Of a DNA stretch of 7,151 nucleotides, positions 1 to 6,166 are shown in pieces. The position numbers were made by a program, and so were the translations under genes. This DNA is from Ferruginibacter sp. (GTDB lineage Bacteria; Bacteroidota; Bacteroidia; Chitinophagales; Chitinophagaceae): contig JANYFI010000250.1 of assembly GCA_025362765.1 (NCBI GenBank), forward strand, positions 1-7,151, written 5' to 3'. A model generated the notes under the pieces. That model was not told the origin of the DNA. It worked only from the letters and a program-made list of their open reading frames with translations, and ran no database searches. The stretch's first letter is position 1. Each line of letters begins with the position of its first letter.

Positions 1-679
1 TAGCGGTGCCAAGCATCAGGATTAACATGATCCCAAATAAAGGATTAAATAAAGCTTTATACATTTCTCCGGTTGATACTCCACTTGATACTCGCTCTGT
101 AACCGGAAACTCCAGCTTACTAAACAGGTAACCATATATAATGGTAGGAACCAGCATTACCGCAACCAGTATTTGCCAGTTGGCCATGTACAATGTGTCT
201 GGAATGTGTACTCCAAAAAACCGAACAATCAATGTTCCAATTACAATTCCTCCGGGAAACCAAAGATGAAAATAATTGAGCCGGGTAGTTTTATTTTCTG
301 GGTAAAGGCTTGCTACCAGTGGATTACAGGCGGCTTCAACAAGGCCGTTTCCAAGACCGATTAATAAGGTAGAAACAAAAAGTGACCAGAAGCCAGTTGC
401 GAAAACCGTTAATAAAATACCAGCCAAATGAAATATTCCGGCACCTACCAGTAGTTTTTTCATTCCAATAACATCTACTACAAATCCGCCTATAATAATA
501 GCCAGTGGAAAGCCCCAGAAAGCTGTACTTGTAATAATACCGGCATCTTCCTGTGTAAGTCCAAAACCATGTTTCCAGGTGTCTAATAAACCGGCCCGTA
601 TGCCGAAAGAAAGAGAGGTTACCAACAAAGCCATACAACTGGCTACAAATAATTTATTCCGCTGAATTGAGGCAGGCAT
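1..679 (-). CDS. MFS transporter, sugar-permease-like (partial, C-terminus outside window)
   Basis: The reverse strand reads without a stop from an ATG at 679-677 to the left edge, giving 226 codons of the N-terminal half of a major facilitator superfamily permease in the inner membrane. Six hydrophobic segments can be followed (about residues 9-28, 45-70, 74-93, 96-122, 138-157 and 167-186), then a hydrophilic loop at 188-207 and the start of a seventh segment. The stretch GNGLVEAACNP (110-120), followed by LYPENKTTRLN (125-135) and WFPGG (140-144), resembles the helix 4/5 region of MFS proteins of the fucose/glucose (FHS) type often found beside Gfo/Idh/MocA genes in Bacteroidota. That comparison is from memory of the family. 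A sugar or sugar-derivative substrate is inferred from the neighbours. It is transcribed divergently from the dehydrogenase at 1031, so the two probably share a control region. No frameshift is visible. Confidence 0.88.
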   Translation of the reverse strand, partial: MPASIQRNKLFVASCMALLVTSLSFGIRAGLLDTWKHGFGLTQEDAGIITSTAFWGFPLAIIIGGFVVDVIGMKKLLVGAGIFHLAGILLTVFATGFWSLFVSTLLIGLGNGLVEAACNPLVASLYPENKTTRLNYFHLWFPGGIVIGTLIVRFFGVHIPDTLYMANWQILVAVMLVPTIIYGYLFSKLEFPVTERVSSGVSTGEMYKALFNPLFGIMLILMLGTA

Positions 680-900
680 AGTCGTTAAGTTTTTTTTAAG
701 CAATGAGGTGACAAGGTATGAATTTATCTAAATAAAAAATCGAATCGTTAATAAAAATATATCGTTTGTAAGTTTTAACAATCTTCTGCAATTCTGTTTA
801 CCACATTTTTGGGGCGCATAAAATTAATTTTTAAGAAGATGACTTTTTAGACGATTGCCTTTTACCTTTAGTGTACAAAATCGCTTTATATTTAATTGAA

Positions 901-936
901 GCTAAATTATCTTTTAAAATAAAACGATAATTTAGC
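901..936. repeat. Perfect 11-bp inverted repeat, candidate operator or leader hairpin
   Basis: GCTAAATTATC at 901-911 is followed after 14 nt by its exact reverse complement GATAATTTAGC at 926-936. The centre-to-centre spacing of the arms is 25 bp, between two and three helical turns. There is no T-tract directly behind it, so it is a poor intrinsic terminator. It sits 94 bp upstream of the dehydrogenase start and on the far side of the intergenic region from the permease. A dimeric regulator site or an mRNA leader hairpin are both possible; nothing in the window identifies the regulator. Confidence 0.55.
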
Positions 937-953
937 CTGCCTGAAAAATAATA

Positions 954-974
954 TGGGTTGCATTTTACAACCCA
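954..974. repeat. 7-bp inverted repeat with 7-nt loop upstream of the dehydrogenase gene
   Basis: TGGGTTG at 954-960 pairs with CAACCCA at 968-974 around the loop CATTTTA. It is the most GC-rich patch in an otherwise AT-rich leader, and a short T-run (ATTTTT) begins four bases after it on the plus strand. It could be a weak terminator or attenuator, a leader hairpin, or a protein-binding dyad. The stem is short and I do not choose between these. Confidence 0.4.
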
Positions 975-1030
975 CGTATTTTTAACAACGAATGCTTTAA
1001 AATAATCAACCACTTATAATTATAAACAAC

Positions 1031-2197
1031 ATGAACAGAAAACTACGGATGGGTATGATCGGTGGCGGCAAGGATGCTTTTATAGGCGCCATACACCGCC
1101 TGGCCTCTAATATGGACGGCCTGATAGAACTGGCAGCAGGCGCCTTGAGCATTAACCCGGATATTGCCCGCGAATCGGGTGAAATGCTTTTTTTGCCAAA
1201 AGAAAGAACTTACCTGACTTACGACGAACTGATAAAAAAGGAAAGTGAACTACCCGCCGATAAGCGGATAGATTTTGTAACAATCGTTACGCCCAACTTT
1301 GCGCACTTTGCACCGGCTATGATGGCGCTGGATCATGGATTTCATGTAGTAATTGAAAAGCCAATTGCTTTTACGCTGGATGAAGCAAAACAATTAAAAA
1401 CCAAGGTAGAAGAAACTGGTCTTACCCTTTGTTTAACGCATACTTACTCTGGTTACCCGATGGTAAAGCAAGCCAAAGCAATGGTAGCCGAAGGTGCACT
1501 CGGAAAGATCAGAAAAGTATGGGTAGAATATCCGCAGGGATGGCTGAGTAAATTAAGCGAACGCGAAGGCAACGCACAAGCTGCCTGGAGAACAGATCCA
1601 ACCAAGAGTGGTAAAAGTGGTTGCATGGGCGATATAGGAACACATGCTGCGCATCTTGCTGAATACATCACTGGTTTACAAATAACAAAACTATGTGCCG
1701 ATTTAAGCATTTTGGTAGATGGCCGTACACTGGATGATGATGGCGCTGTGTTACTGAAATTTAACAATGGCGCGGCGGGTGTTTTAATGGCATCGCAGGT
1801 TGCAGCGGGTGAAGAGAATGCTTTAAAAATAAGGGTATATGGAGAGAAAGGCGGCATTGAGTGGGTACAACACGAACCCAATACCTTGCTGGTAAAATGG
1901 CTGGATCAGCCAACTCAGATTTTAAGGGCTGGAGGTAATTATCCGGGTCTTTCAAGTTTTGCGAAAAACAGTTGCCGCACACCAGGCGGGCATCCAGAAG
2001 GATACCTGGAAGCCTTTGCCAATATCTACCGCAATTTTGCCCAAACCTTGTCTGCAAAAATTGATGGTACAACACCATCAAAAGAAGCGCTTGATTTTCC
2101 ATCGGTAGAAGATGGCATCAGGGGAATGGCATTTATAGATAATGTAGTAGCATCTTCCCAATCAGATAAAAAATGGTTTGATCATATTGTTGGATAA
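1031..2197 (+). CDS. Gfo/Idh/MocA family NAD(P)-dependent oxidoreductase (ThuB-like role possible)
   Basis: A 388-residue protein of usual length for the Gfo/Idh/MocA family of sugar dehydrogenases. The N-terminal Rossmann fold is shown by GMIGGGKDAFIGAIHR (8-23), a glycine-rich nucleotide-binding turn. The family motif EKP stands at 109-111, with Lys110 the expected catalytic lysine. In the C-terminal alpha/beta domain GDIGTHAAH (200-208) carries the family's conserved histidine at 205. There is no signal peptide, so it should act in the cytoplasm, oxidising a sugar hydroxyl or reducing a keto-sugar with NAD(P). In rhizobia ThuB, of the same family, makes 3-keto derivatives of trehalose and related disaccharides. 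With DUF1080 and ThuA genes downstream a 3-keto-sugar substrate is a reasonable inference, but direction and substrate are unknown. It is followed after 119 bp by the TIM-barrel gene and may be co-transcribed with it. The ATG at 1031 directly precedes the Rossmann motif, which supports this start. Confidence 0.93.
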   Translation: MNRKLRMGMIGGGKDAFIGAIHRLASNMDGLIELAAGALSINPDIARESGEMLFLPKERTYLTYDELIKKESELPADKRIDFVTIVTPNFAHFAPAMMALDHGFHVVIEKPIAFTLDEAKQLKTKVEETGLTLCLTHTYSGYPMVKQAKAMVAEGALGKIRKVWVEYPQGWLSKLSEREGNAQAAWRTDPTKSGKSGCMGDIGTHAAHLAEYITGLQITKLCADLSILVDGRTLDDDGAVLLKFNNGAAGVLMASQVAAGEENALKIRVYGEKGGIEWVQHEPNTLLVKWLDQPTQILRAGGNYPGLSSFAKNSCRTPGGHPEGYLEAFANIYRNFAQTLSAKIDGTTPSKEALDFPSVEDGIRGMAFIDNVVASSQSDKKWFDHIVG

Positions 2198-2202
2198 TTT
2201 TT

Positions 2203-2281
2203 CACACAAAGAACACTAAGAAGACAAAGAGATATTACAATGCCAGTGGAACAACTTTGCGTGCTTTGTATCCTTTGTTTC
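2203..2281. repeat. Imperfect inverted repeat made of 9-bp ACAAAG-type units
   Basis: The left arm (2203-2229) is three consecutive 9-mers: CACACAAAG, AACACTAAG, AAGACAAAG. The right arm (2255-2281) is three consecutive 9-mers in inverse orientation: CTTTGCGTG, CTTTGTATC, CTTTGTTTC. The spacer is 25 nt. Comparing the arms unit by unit, 19 of 27 positions can pair. The element fills most of the 119-bp gap between the dehydrogenase and TIM-barrel genes and starts 6 nt after the dehydrogenase stop. From memory, CACAAAG-rich inverted repeats of this sort are scattered through intergenic DNA of Chitinophagaceae genomes; that cannot be checked here. In RNA it would form a long, imperfect hairpin and might act in transcript stability or partial termination. 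Confidence 0.65.
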
Positions 2282-2316
2282 GTTGCGAAAAACTTAATAC
2301 ACTTTAATATATATTT

Positions 2317-3372
2317 ATGACAACAGTAAAAGGCCCCGGAATTTTTTTGGCGCAATTTATGGGAGAGGTGGCTCCGTTTAATTCGCTGGAAAGCATTTGT
2401 AAATGGGCAAAAAGTATTGGCTTTGTTGGCGTGCAAATACCTACGTGGGATAGCCGCCTGATTGACCTGCAAAAAGCCGCTGAAAGCAAAACCTATTGCG
2501 ATGAACTAAAAGGCATCATCAATGGCTGCGGATTGCAAATAACAGAATTATCAACTCATTTACAAGGTCAGCTTATAGCCGTTAATCCAGCTTATGATGC
2601 CTTGTTTGATGGCTTTGCGCCGGAAGCCTACCGCAATAATCCGAAGGCTAGAACGGAATGGGCGGTGCAACAATTAAAGTATGCCGCCATCGCTTCTAAA
2701 AACTTAGGATTGAGCGCCCATGGTACTTTTAGTGGTGCGTTATTATGGCATACAGTTTATCCATGGCCGCAACGACCGGCCGGTTTGGTAGAAACCGGCT
2801 TTAACGAACTGGCAAAAAGGTGGTTGCCGATCCTAAATCATTTTGATGAACAGGGTGTAGATCTTTGTTATGAAATTCACCCGGGTGAAGACCTGCATGA
2901 TGGCGTGAGTTATGAAATGTTCCTCGAAAAAGTTAACAATCATAAACGAGCCTGCTTACTATACGACCCTTCGCATTTTGTATTACAATGTCTTGACTAT
3001 TTAAGCTACATCGACTTTTATCACGAACGCATAAAAATGTTTCATGTAAAAGATGCAGAGTTTAATCCGACAGGTAAACAAGGTGTATATGGTGGGTATC
3101 AAAACTGGATTGACCGTGCAGGACGCTTCCGTTCACTGGGCGACGGACAGGTTGATTTCAAAGGTATCTTCAGCAAACTGGCCGCATACGATTATAAAGG
3201 ATGGGCCGTAATGGAGTGGGAATGCGCAATTAAACATCCCGAAGATGGTGCTAAAGAAGGGTCTGTTTTTATTAAAGATCATATCATCCGTGTTACAGAA
3301 AGAGCGTTTGACGATTTTGCCAACACTGGCAGTAATGAAAAATTTAATCGAACTGTTTTAGGATTAGAGTAG
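2317..3372 (+). CDS. Sugar phosphate isomerase/epimerase-like TIM-barrel protein (xylose-isomerase-like, AP_endonuc_2 fold)
   Basis: A 351-residue protein without a signal peptide, so cytoplasmic. It resembles the IolE/YcjR/tagatose-3-epimerase group of metal-dependent TIM barrels, which isomerise, epimerise or dehydrate keto-sugars and inosose. Likely metal ligands in family order are Glu186 (YEIHPGED), Asp217 (YDPSHF), His243 (MFHVKD) and Glu300 (VMEWE); the 26-residue step from Asp to His is as in D-tagatose 3-epimerase. The segment between His243 and Glu300 is longer than in the small epimerases and holds YGGYQNW and RFRSLGDGQVDF (positions about 258-281), probably a substrate-covering loop. 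This explains the length above the usual 270-300 residues. Family members recur beside Gfo/Idh and DUF1080 genes, so a 3-keto-sugar or its product is the likely substrate by inference. The ATG at 2317 has an AT-rich leader and no Shine-Dalgarno. The gene leads a four-gene run ending at 5279. Confidence 0.9.
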   Translation: MTTVKGPGIFLAQFMGEVAPFNSLESICKWAKSIGFVGVQIPTWDSRLIDLQKAAESKTYCDELKGIINGCGLQITELSTHLQGQLIAVNPAYDALFDGFAPEAYRNNPKARTEWAVQQLKYAAIASKNLGLSAHGTFSGALLWHTVYPWPQRPAGLVETGFNELAKRWLPILNHFDEQGVDLCYEIHPGEDLHDGVSYEMFLEKVNNHKRACLLYDPSHFVLQCLDYLSYIDFYHERIKMFHVKDAEFNPTGKQGVYGGYQNWIDRAGRFRSLGDGQVDFKGIFSKLAAYDYKGWAVMEWECAIKHPEDGAKEGSVFIKDHIIRVTERAFDDFANTGSNEKFNRTVLGLE

Positions 3373-3410
3373 TAATTTTGTTGATAAAAAAAATAAAAAA
3401 ACACATTCAA

Positions 3411-3818
3411 ATGAAAAAATTGATCACGATTTGTTTACTAACCGCAGGTTTTTTTGCCTGCAATAATGGTGGAGGTGACACTAAAGAAGCGGCGAAAGAC
3501 ACACCGTCCGCTGATACAAAAACAACCGCGAAAGCAGATGCTACCGACAGTCCGGAGTTTCAAAAAGGGCTTGAGCTGGTTAACAACAACGATTGTAAAA
3601 CCTGCCATAAGGTAGATGAAAAACTAATTGGACCAGCATTTAGGGATGTTGCCAATAAGTATTCAAACACTCCTGCCGAGCTGGATACATTGGCTCATAA
3701 AATTATTAAAGGCGGACAAGGTAACTGGGGGTCTATTCCAATGGCTGCACATGATAAATTATCCATGGAAGATGCCACTGCAATGGCTAAATATGTTTTG
3801 TTGCTTAAAAATAATTAA
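3411..3818 (+). CDS. Lipoprotein cytochrome c, class I, monoheme
   Basis: A 135-residue protein. MKKLITICLLTAGFFAC is a lipoprotein signal peptide with the lipid-bearing Cys at 17, so the protein is exported and membrane-anchored. Residues 18-48 form a flexible linker rich in Asp, Thr, Lys and Ala. The heme domain (about 49-135) has CKTCH at 62-66 (covalent heme attachment, His66 as proximal ligand), the conserved GPAF at 74-77, and IPM at 109-111, with Met111 the likely distal ligand. The size matches c-551/c-552-type electron carriers. An upstream in-frame TTG at 3378 would add 11 residues before the signal peptide; the ATG at 3411 is preferred because it puts the charged Lys-Lys at the very N-terminus. 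It lies 38 bp after the TIM-barrel gene and 11 bp before the DUF1080 gene. The placement suggests it takes electrons from a periplasmic sugar dehydrogenase, as cytochromes do in Lac-type glucoside 3-dehydrogenase systems; this is inference. Confidence 0.92.
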   Translation: MKKLITICLLTAGFFACNNGGGDTKEAAKDTPSADTKTTAKADATDSPEFQKGLELVNNNDCKTCHKVDEKLIGPAFRDVANKYSNTPAELDTLAHKIIKGGQGNWGSIPMAAHDKLSMEDATAMAKYVLLLKNN

Positions 3819-3829
3819 ATCCTCTCCAC

Positions 3830-4525
3830 ATGAAAGTGATATTAATTTCTCTGTTGTATTTTGTCATGAATGCTACTAACATCAACACCGGCAGCGAACA
3901 TAACAACAACCAGGACGGCTGGAAAATGTTATTTGATGGCAAAACAACAGAAGGCTGGCATACCTATGGCAAAAACGCTGTGAACGACCGCTGGAAGATA
4001 GCTGATGGCGCTCTATACATTGACAACACTGTTAAAGAAGGCGGTGATATTGTTACAGATGGTGAATACGACAATTTTGATCTAAAATTAGAATGGAAGA
4101 TTTCAAAAAACGGTAACAGCGGTATCATTTTCAATGTTAACGAAGCCCCATCCAAATATAAAGAGACCTATAATACCGGACCGGAAGTGCAGGTACTGGA
4201 TAACGAAGGACATCCCGACGGTAAAATTTTAAAACACCGGGCCGGCGATTTATACGATTTAATAAAAAGCTCTTCTGAACCCGTAAAGGCACCAGGCGAA
4301 TGGAATGCAGTGGAAATTATCAGCGACCATGGTAAACTACAGATATTTGTAAATGGTACAAATGTAGTAACTACTACCATGTGGAATGATAACTGGAAAC
4401 AACTGATTGCCGGAAGCAAATTTAAGAACATGCCTGACTTTGGCACTTTCAAAAAAGGAAAGATAGCGTTGCAGGATCATGGCAATGCTGTTTGGTATCG
4501 CAATATTAAAATTAAACAATTGTAA
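3830..4525 (+). CDS. DUF1080 family protein, probable 3-keto-disaccharide hydrolase (PF06439)
   Basis: A 231-residue protein with one DUF1080 domain, a concanavalin-like jelly roll now named 3-keto-disaccharide hydrolase. Diagnostic pieces in order: WKMLFDGKTTEGW (31-43), FDLKLEWKI (83-91), GNSGIIFNV (95-103), GPEVQVLD (117-124), GEWNAVEI in the later sheet, and the closing GKIALQDHG (210-218) with WYRNIKIKQL at the C-terminus. The N-terminus (MKVILISLLYFVM) is hydrophobic and short. It looks like a signal peptide with a poor cleavage site, so export is likely but not certain. Characterised members cleave glycosidic bonds of 3-oxidised glycosides. The substrate here is unknown. It starts 11 bp after the cytochrome gene and ends 10 bp before the ThuA gene, so all are very probably one transcript. 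It differs clearly from the second DUF1080 protein at 5351-6121: shorter, and without the NSTYVNGQTA segment. Confidence 0.92.
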   Translation: MKVILISLLYFVMNATNINTGSEHNNNQDGWKMLFDGKTTEGWHTYGKNAVNDRWKIADGALYIDNTVKEGGDIVTDGEYDNFDLKLEWKISKNGNSGIIFNVNEAPSKYKETYNTGPEVQVLDNEGHPDGKILKHRAGDLYDLIKSSSEPVKAPGEWNAVEIISDHGKLQIFVNGTNVVTTTMWNDNWKQLIAGSKFKNMPDFGTFKKGKIALQDHGNAVWYRNIKIKQL

Positions 4526-4535
4526 AAAACACATT

Positions 4536-5279
4536 ATGCCTGCTATAAAATTTGCCCGTAATTTTTTTCTACTGATTTGTTTTACTGCCGCTGTTTCATT
4601 TACAGTTAATCATCCCGGGCAGGAGAAAAACAAAATACTTATTTTTTCAAAGACAAATGGCTACAGGCATGAAAGTATTGAAACAGGTATTGCCGCCATT
4701 AAAAAATTAGGCGCTGCCAACAATTTTGATGTGGATGCTACAGAGGATTCATCTTATTTATCAGATGCAAATTTTAAAAAGTACAAAGCAGTGGTTTTTT
4801 TAAGTACCACCGGCACTGTACTAGGTAAACCCGAAGAACTGGCACTGCAAAACTATATTCACAACGGTGGCGGCTTTGTAGGAGTACATGCCGCGACGGA
4901 TTGCGAATATGACTTTGCCTGGTACGACAAGATGATTGGTGCCAACTTTCTATCTCATCCGGCGCAACAGAAGGCTAAACTGGTAGTGGTTGATAACACA
5001 CACGCATCCACCAAACACCTGCCTGCTACCTGGGTTAGAAAAGATGAGTGGTACAATTTTAAAAACATGAATCCCGATGTAAAAGTGTTAATCAAGATTG
5101 ATGAAACAAGTTATACTGGTGGTAAAAACGGCGACAACCATCCAATGGCATGGTATCAGGACTTTGAAGGCGGAAGGGTTTTTTATACAGAACTGGGCCA
5201 TACGATAGAATCTTACAAAGAAGCGTTTTACCTGCAACATTTGTTGGGCGGCATTCAATATGCCATGGGTACAAAATAA
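4536..5279 (+). CDS. Exported ThuA-like domain protein (PF06283)
   Basis: A 247-residue ThuA-like protein. MPAIKFARNFFLLICFTAAVSF is a signal peptide, so the protein should be periplasmic or outer-membrane-facing, unlike cytoplasmic ThuA of rhizobia. The ThuA domain spans about 32-245: KILIFSKTNGYRHESI (33-48), AVVFLSTTG (85-93), GGGFVGVHAATD (111-122), HPMAWYQ before the last sheet, and GGRVFYTELGHTIESY ending at 227. The fold is related to class I glutamine amidotransferases, but the nucleophile position is held by His118 rather than Cys, as is normal for ThuA proteins. ThuA works with ThuB in trehalose and related disaccharide use through 3-keto forms; its exact reaction is not firmly known to me. 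An in-frame ATG at 4479 would overlap the previous gene by 47 bp and put extra residues before the signal peptide, so the ATG at 4536, 10 bp after the DUF1080 stop, is chosen. Last gene of the plus-strand run; a strong terminator follows. Confidence 0.9.
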   Translation: MPAIKFARNFFLLICFTAAVSFTVNHPGQEKNKILIFSKTNGYRHESIETGIAAIKKLGAANNFDVDATEDSSYLSDANFKKYKAVVFLSTTGTVLGKPEELALQNYIHNGGGFVGVHAATDCEYDFAWYDKMIGANFLSHPAQQKAKLVVVDNTHASTKHLPATWVRKDEWYNFKNMNPDVKVLIKIDETSYTGGKNGDNHPMAWYQDFEGGRVFYTELGHTIESYKEAFYLQHLLGGIQYAMGTK

Positions 5280-5290
5280 AAGATTTCATT

Positions 5291-5331
5291 TAATAAAAAG
5301 AGGTAGTCCTAAAGGCTACCTCTTTTTATTA
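5291..5331. terminator. Bidirectional intrinsic terminator between convergent genes
   Basis: A perfect 16-bp stem, TAATAAAAAGAGGTAG (5291-5306) with CTACCTCTTTTTATTA (5316-5331), closes a 9-nt loop in which CC and GG can pair further. The GC-rich core is flanked by A5 on the left and T5 on the right, giving a U-tract in RNA from either direction. It begins 12 nt after the ThuA stop and ends 20 bp before the stop of the minus-strand DUF1080 gene, so it can serve both converging transcripts. Confidence 0.93.
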
Positions 5332-5350
5332 TAGCAACAATATCTTGTTT

Positions 5351-6121
5351 CTATAATTCTCTTACCCATATATTCCGGAAGCTGATTGGTTCGCTTTTAT
5401 CACCATGCGCCTGTAATTTAATTGGCGCCGGGCCATGCTTTTTATAATAAGGTGCTCCTATGTATCTTGTCTCTCCTTTCAATTCGTAATTATTCTGCAC
5501 TAATACGCCATTGTGCATTGCGGTAACACGGGCTGGTGTTTTTATTGTTCCATCATCATTAAAACGGGGTGCAGTCCAGATGATATCATACGTCTGCCAT
5601 TCACCAGGTTTTTTGCAGGCATTGGCCAACGGGATGGATTGCTTGTAAATACTGGCCGTTTGACCATTGACATAGGTGGAATTGTTATAGCAGTCCAGCA
5701 CCTGCATTTCGTACCCATCGTCACCCTTGCCGGTACTGGCTAAAAACACTCCGCTGTTTCCGCGGGCCTGCCCTTCGCCGGTAATATTAGAAGGGATGCG
5801 CCATTCAATGTGCAACTGGTAATCGGTAAAGGATTTTTTTGTTTGAATATTACCCGTTCCTTTTTTAACCGTCAATACATTTTTTGCCACTGTCCAGGCA
5901 GCGGGTTTTGTAGTATCGTTGGTGGATATCCATTCATCCAGGTTTTTACCGCCAAACAATATAATCGCATCAGAAGGTGCATCAGCAGTGGTTTTGCCGG
6001 GAGTAATTACTTTGGGAACAGGGGTGTAAAATTCAGTCGCTTTTGGATCGCCCTGTTGTGCGAACGAAACGGTTGTAATTGTTGCTGCACTCAACAGCAG
6101 CAATGTCTTTTTAAATGTCAT
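5351..6121 (-). CDS. Exported DUF1080 family protein, probable 3-keto-disaccharide hydrolase (second paralogue)
   Basis: A 256-residue protein with a good signal peptide: MTFKKTLLLLSAATITTVSFA, probable cut after Ala21 (SFA/QQ). A linker follows, then a DUF1080 domain from about 50 to the end. Key pieces: AIILFGGKNLDEW (52-64), LHIEWRIP (103-110), GQARGNSGVFL (117-127), GYEMQVLD (136-143), NSTYVNGQTASIYKQ (147-161), KKPGEWQTYDIIW, then a closing PIKLQAHGD and FRNIWVREL. This is the classical DUF1080 form found many times in Bacteroidota genomes, periplasmic and thought to act on 3-oxidised glycosides. The stop is TAG at 5353-5351. It lies 45 bp downstream of the NIPSNAP gene on the same strand and probably shares its transcript. 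The sequence around the active-site sheets differs enough from the DUF1080 protein at 3830 that recent duplication is unlikely; different substrates are the simplest inference. Confidence 0.93.
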   Translation of the reverse strand: MTFKKTLLLLSAATITTVSFAQQGDPKATEFYTPVPKVITPGKTTADAPSDAIILFGGKNLDEWISTNDTTKPAAWTVAKNVLTVKKGTGNIQTKKSFTDYQLHIEWRIPSNITGEGQARGNSGVFLASTGKGDDGYEMQVLDCYNNSTYVNGQTASIYKQSIPLANACKKPGEWQTYDIIWTAPRFNDDGTIKTPARVTAMHNGVLVQNNYELKGETRYIGAPYYKKHGPAPIKLQAHGDKSEPISFRNIWVREL

Positions 6122-6166
6122 GTGGCAATTTTAATAGTGGTTATAAATAATACGAAGGGATGGTTA

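Larger units (their letters stand above)
680..1030. promoter_or_regulatory. Divergent intergenic control region
   Basis: This AT-rich stretch of 351 bp separates the divergent permease and dehydrogenase genes, so it must carry promoters for both. I see no coding region that I would defend. It contains two inverted repeats (901-936 and 954-974) on the dehydrogenase side. I looked for the Bacteroidota promoter pattern (TTG, about 19-21 bp, TAnnTTTG). Only near matches appear, for example TACCTTTA at 863-870 without a well-placed upstream TTG, so no promoter is called. The leader just before the ATG at 1031 is A/T-rich (ATTATAAACAAC), without a Shine-Dalgarno sequence, as is usual in this phylum. 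Confidence 0.5.

Noticed and set aside
336..638. A 100-codon minus-strand open frame rich in Tyr, Arg and Cys.
   Set aside because: It lies inside the MFS permease gene in another frame of the same strand; the permease frame gives proper transmembrane segments and family motifs.
901..936. The 11-bp dyad as an intrinsic terminator.
   Set aside because: The stem is AT-rich, the loop is 14 nt, no T-tract follows on either strand, and no gene ends beside it.
831..1013. A 60-codon minus-strand open frame in the divergent intergenic region, with a basic, serine-rich end.
   Set aside because: It needs a GTG start, has no leader or recognisable domain, and spans both inverted repeats. It reads as AT-rich noncoding DNA; conservation in relatives would be needed to revive it.
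1453..1881. A 142-codon open frame antisense to the Gfo/Idh gene.
   Set aside because: The sense frame carries all family motifs; the antisense product has no recognisable domain and no leader, as expected of a codon-bias shadow.
3378..3410. TTG start that would extend the cytochrome c by 11 residues.
   Set aside because: The extension puts a charged stretch before a complete lipoprotein signal peptide that starts at the ATG at 3411.
4479..4535. Upstream ATG that would extend the ThuA-like protein by 19 residues and overlap the DUF1080 gene by 47 bp.
   Set aside because: The ATG at 4536 begins directly at a normal signal peptide and leaves a 10-bp gap like that of the preceding gene pair.
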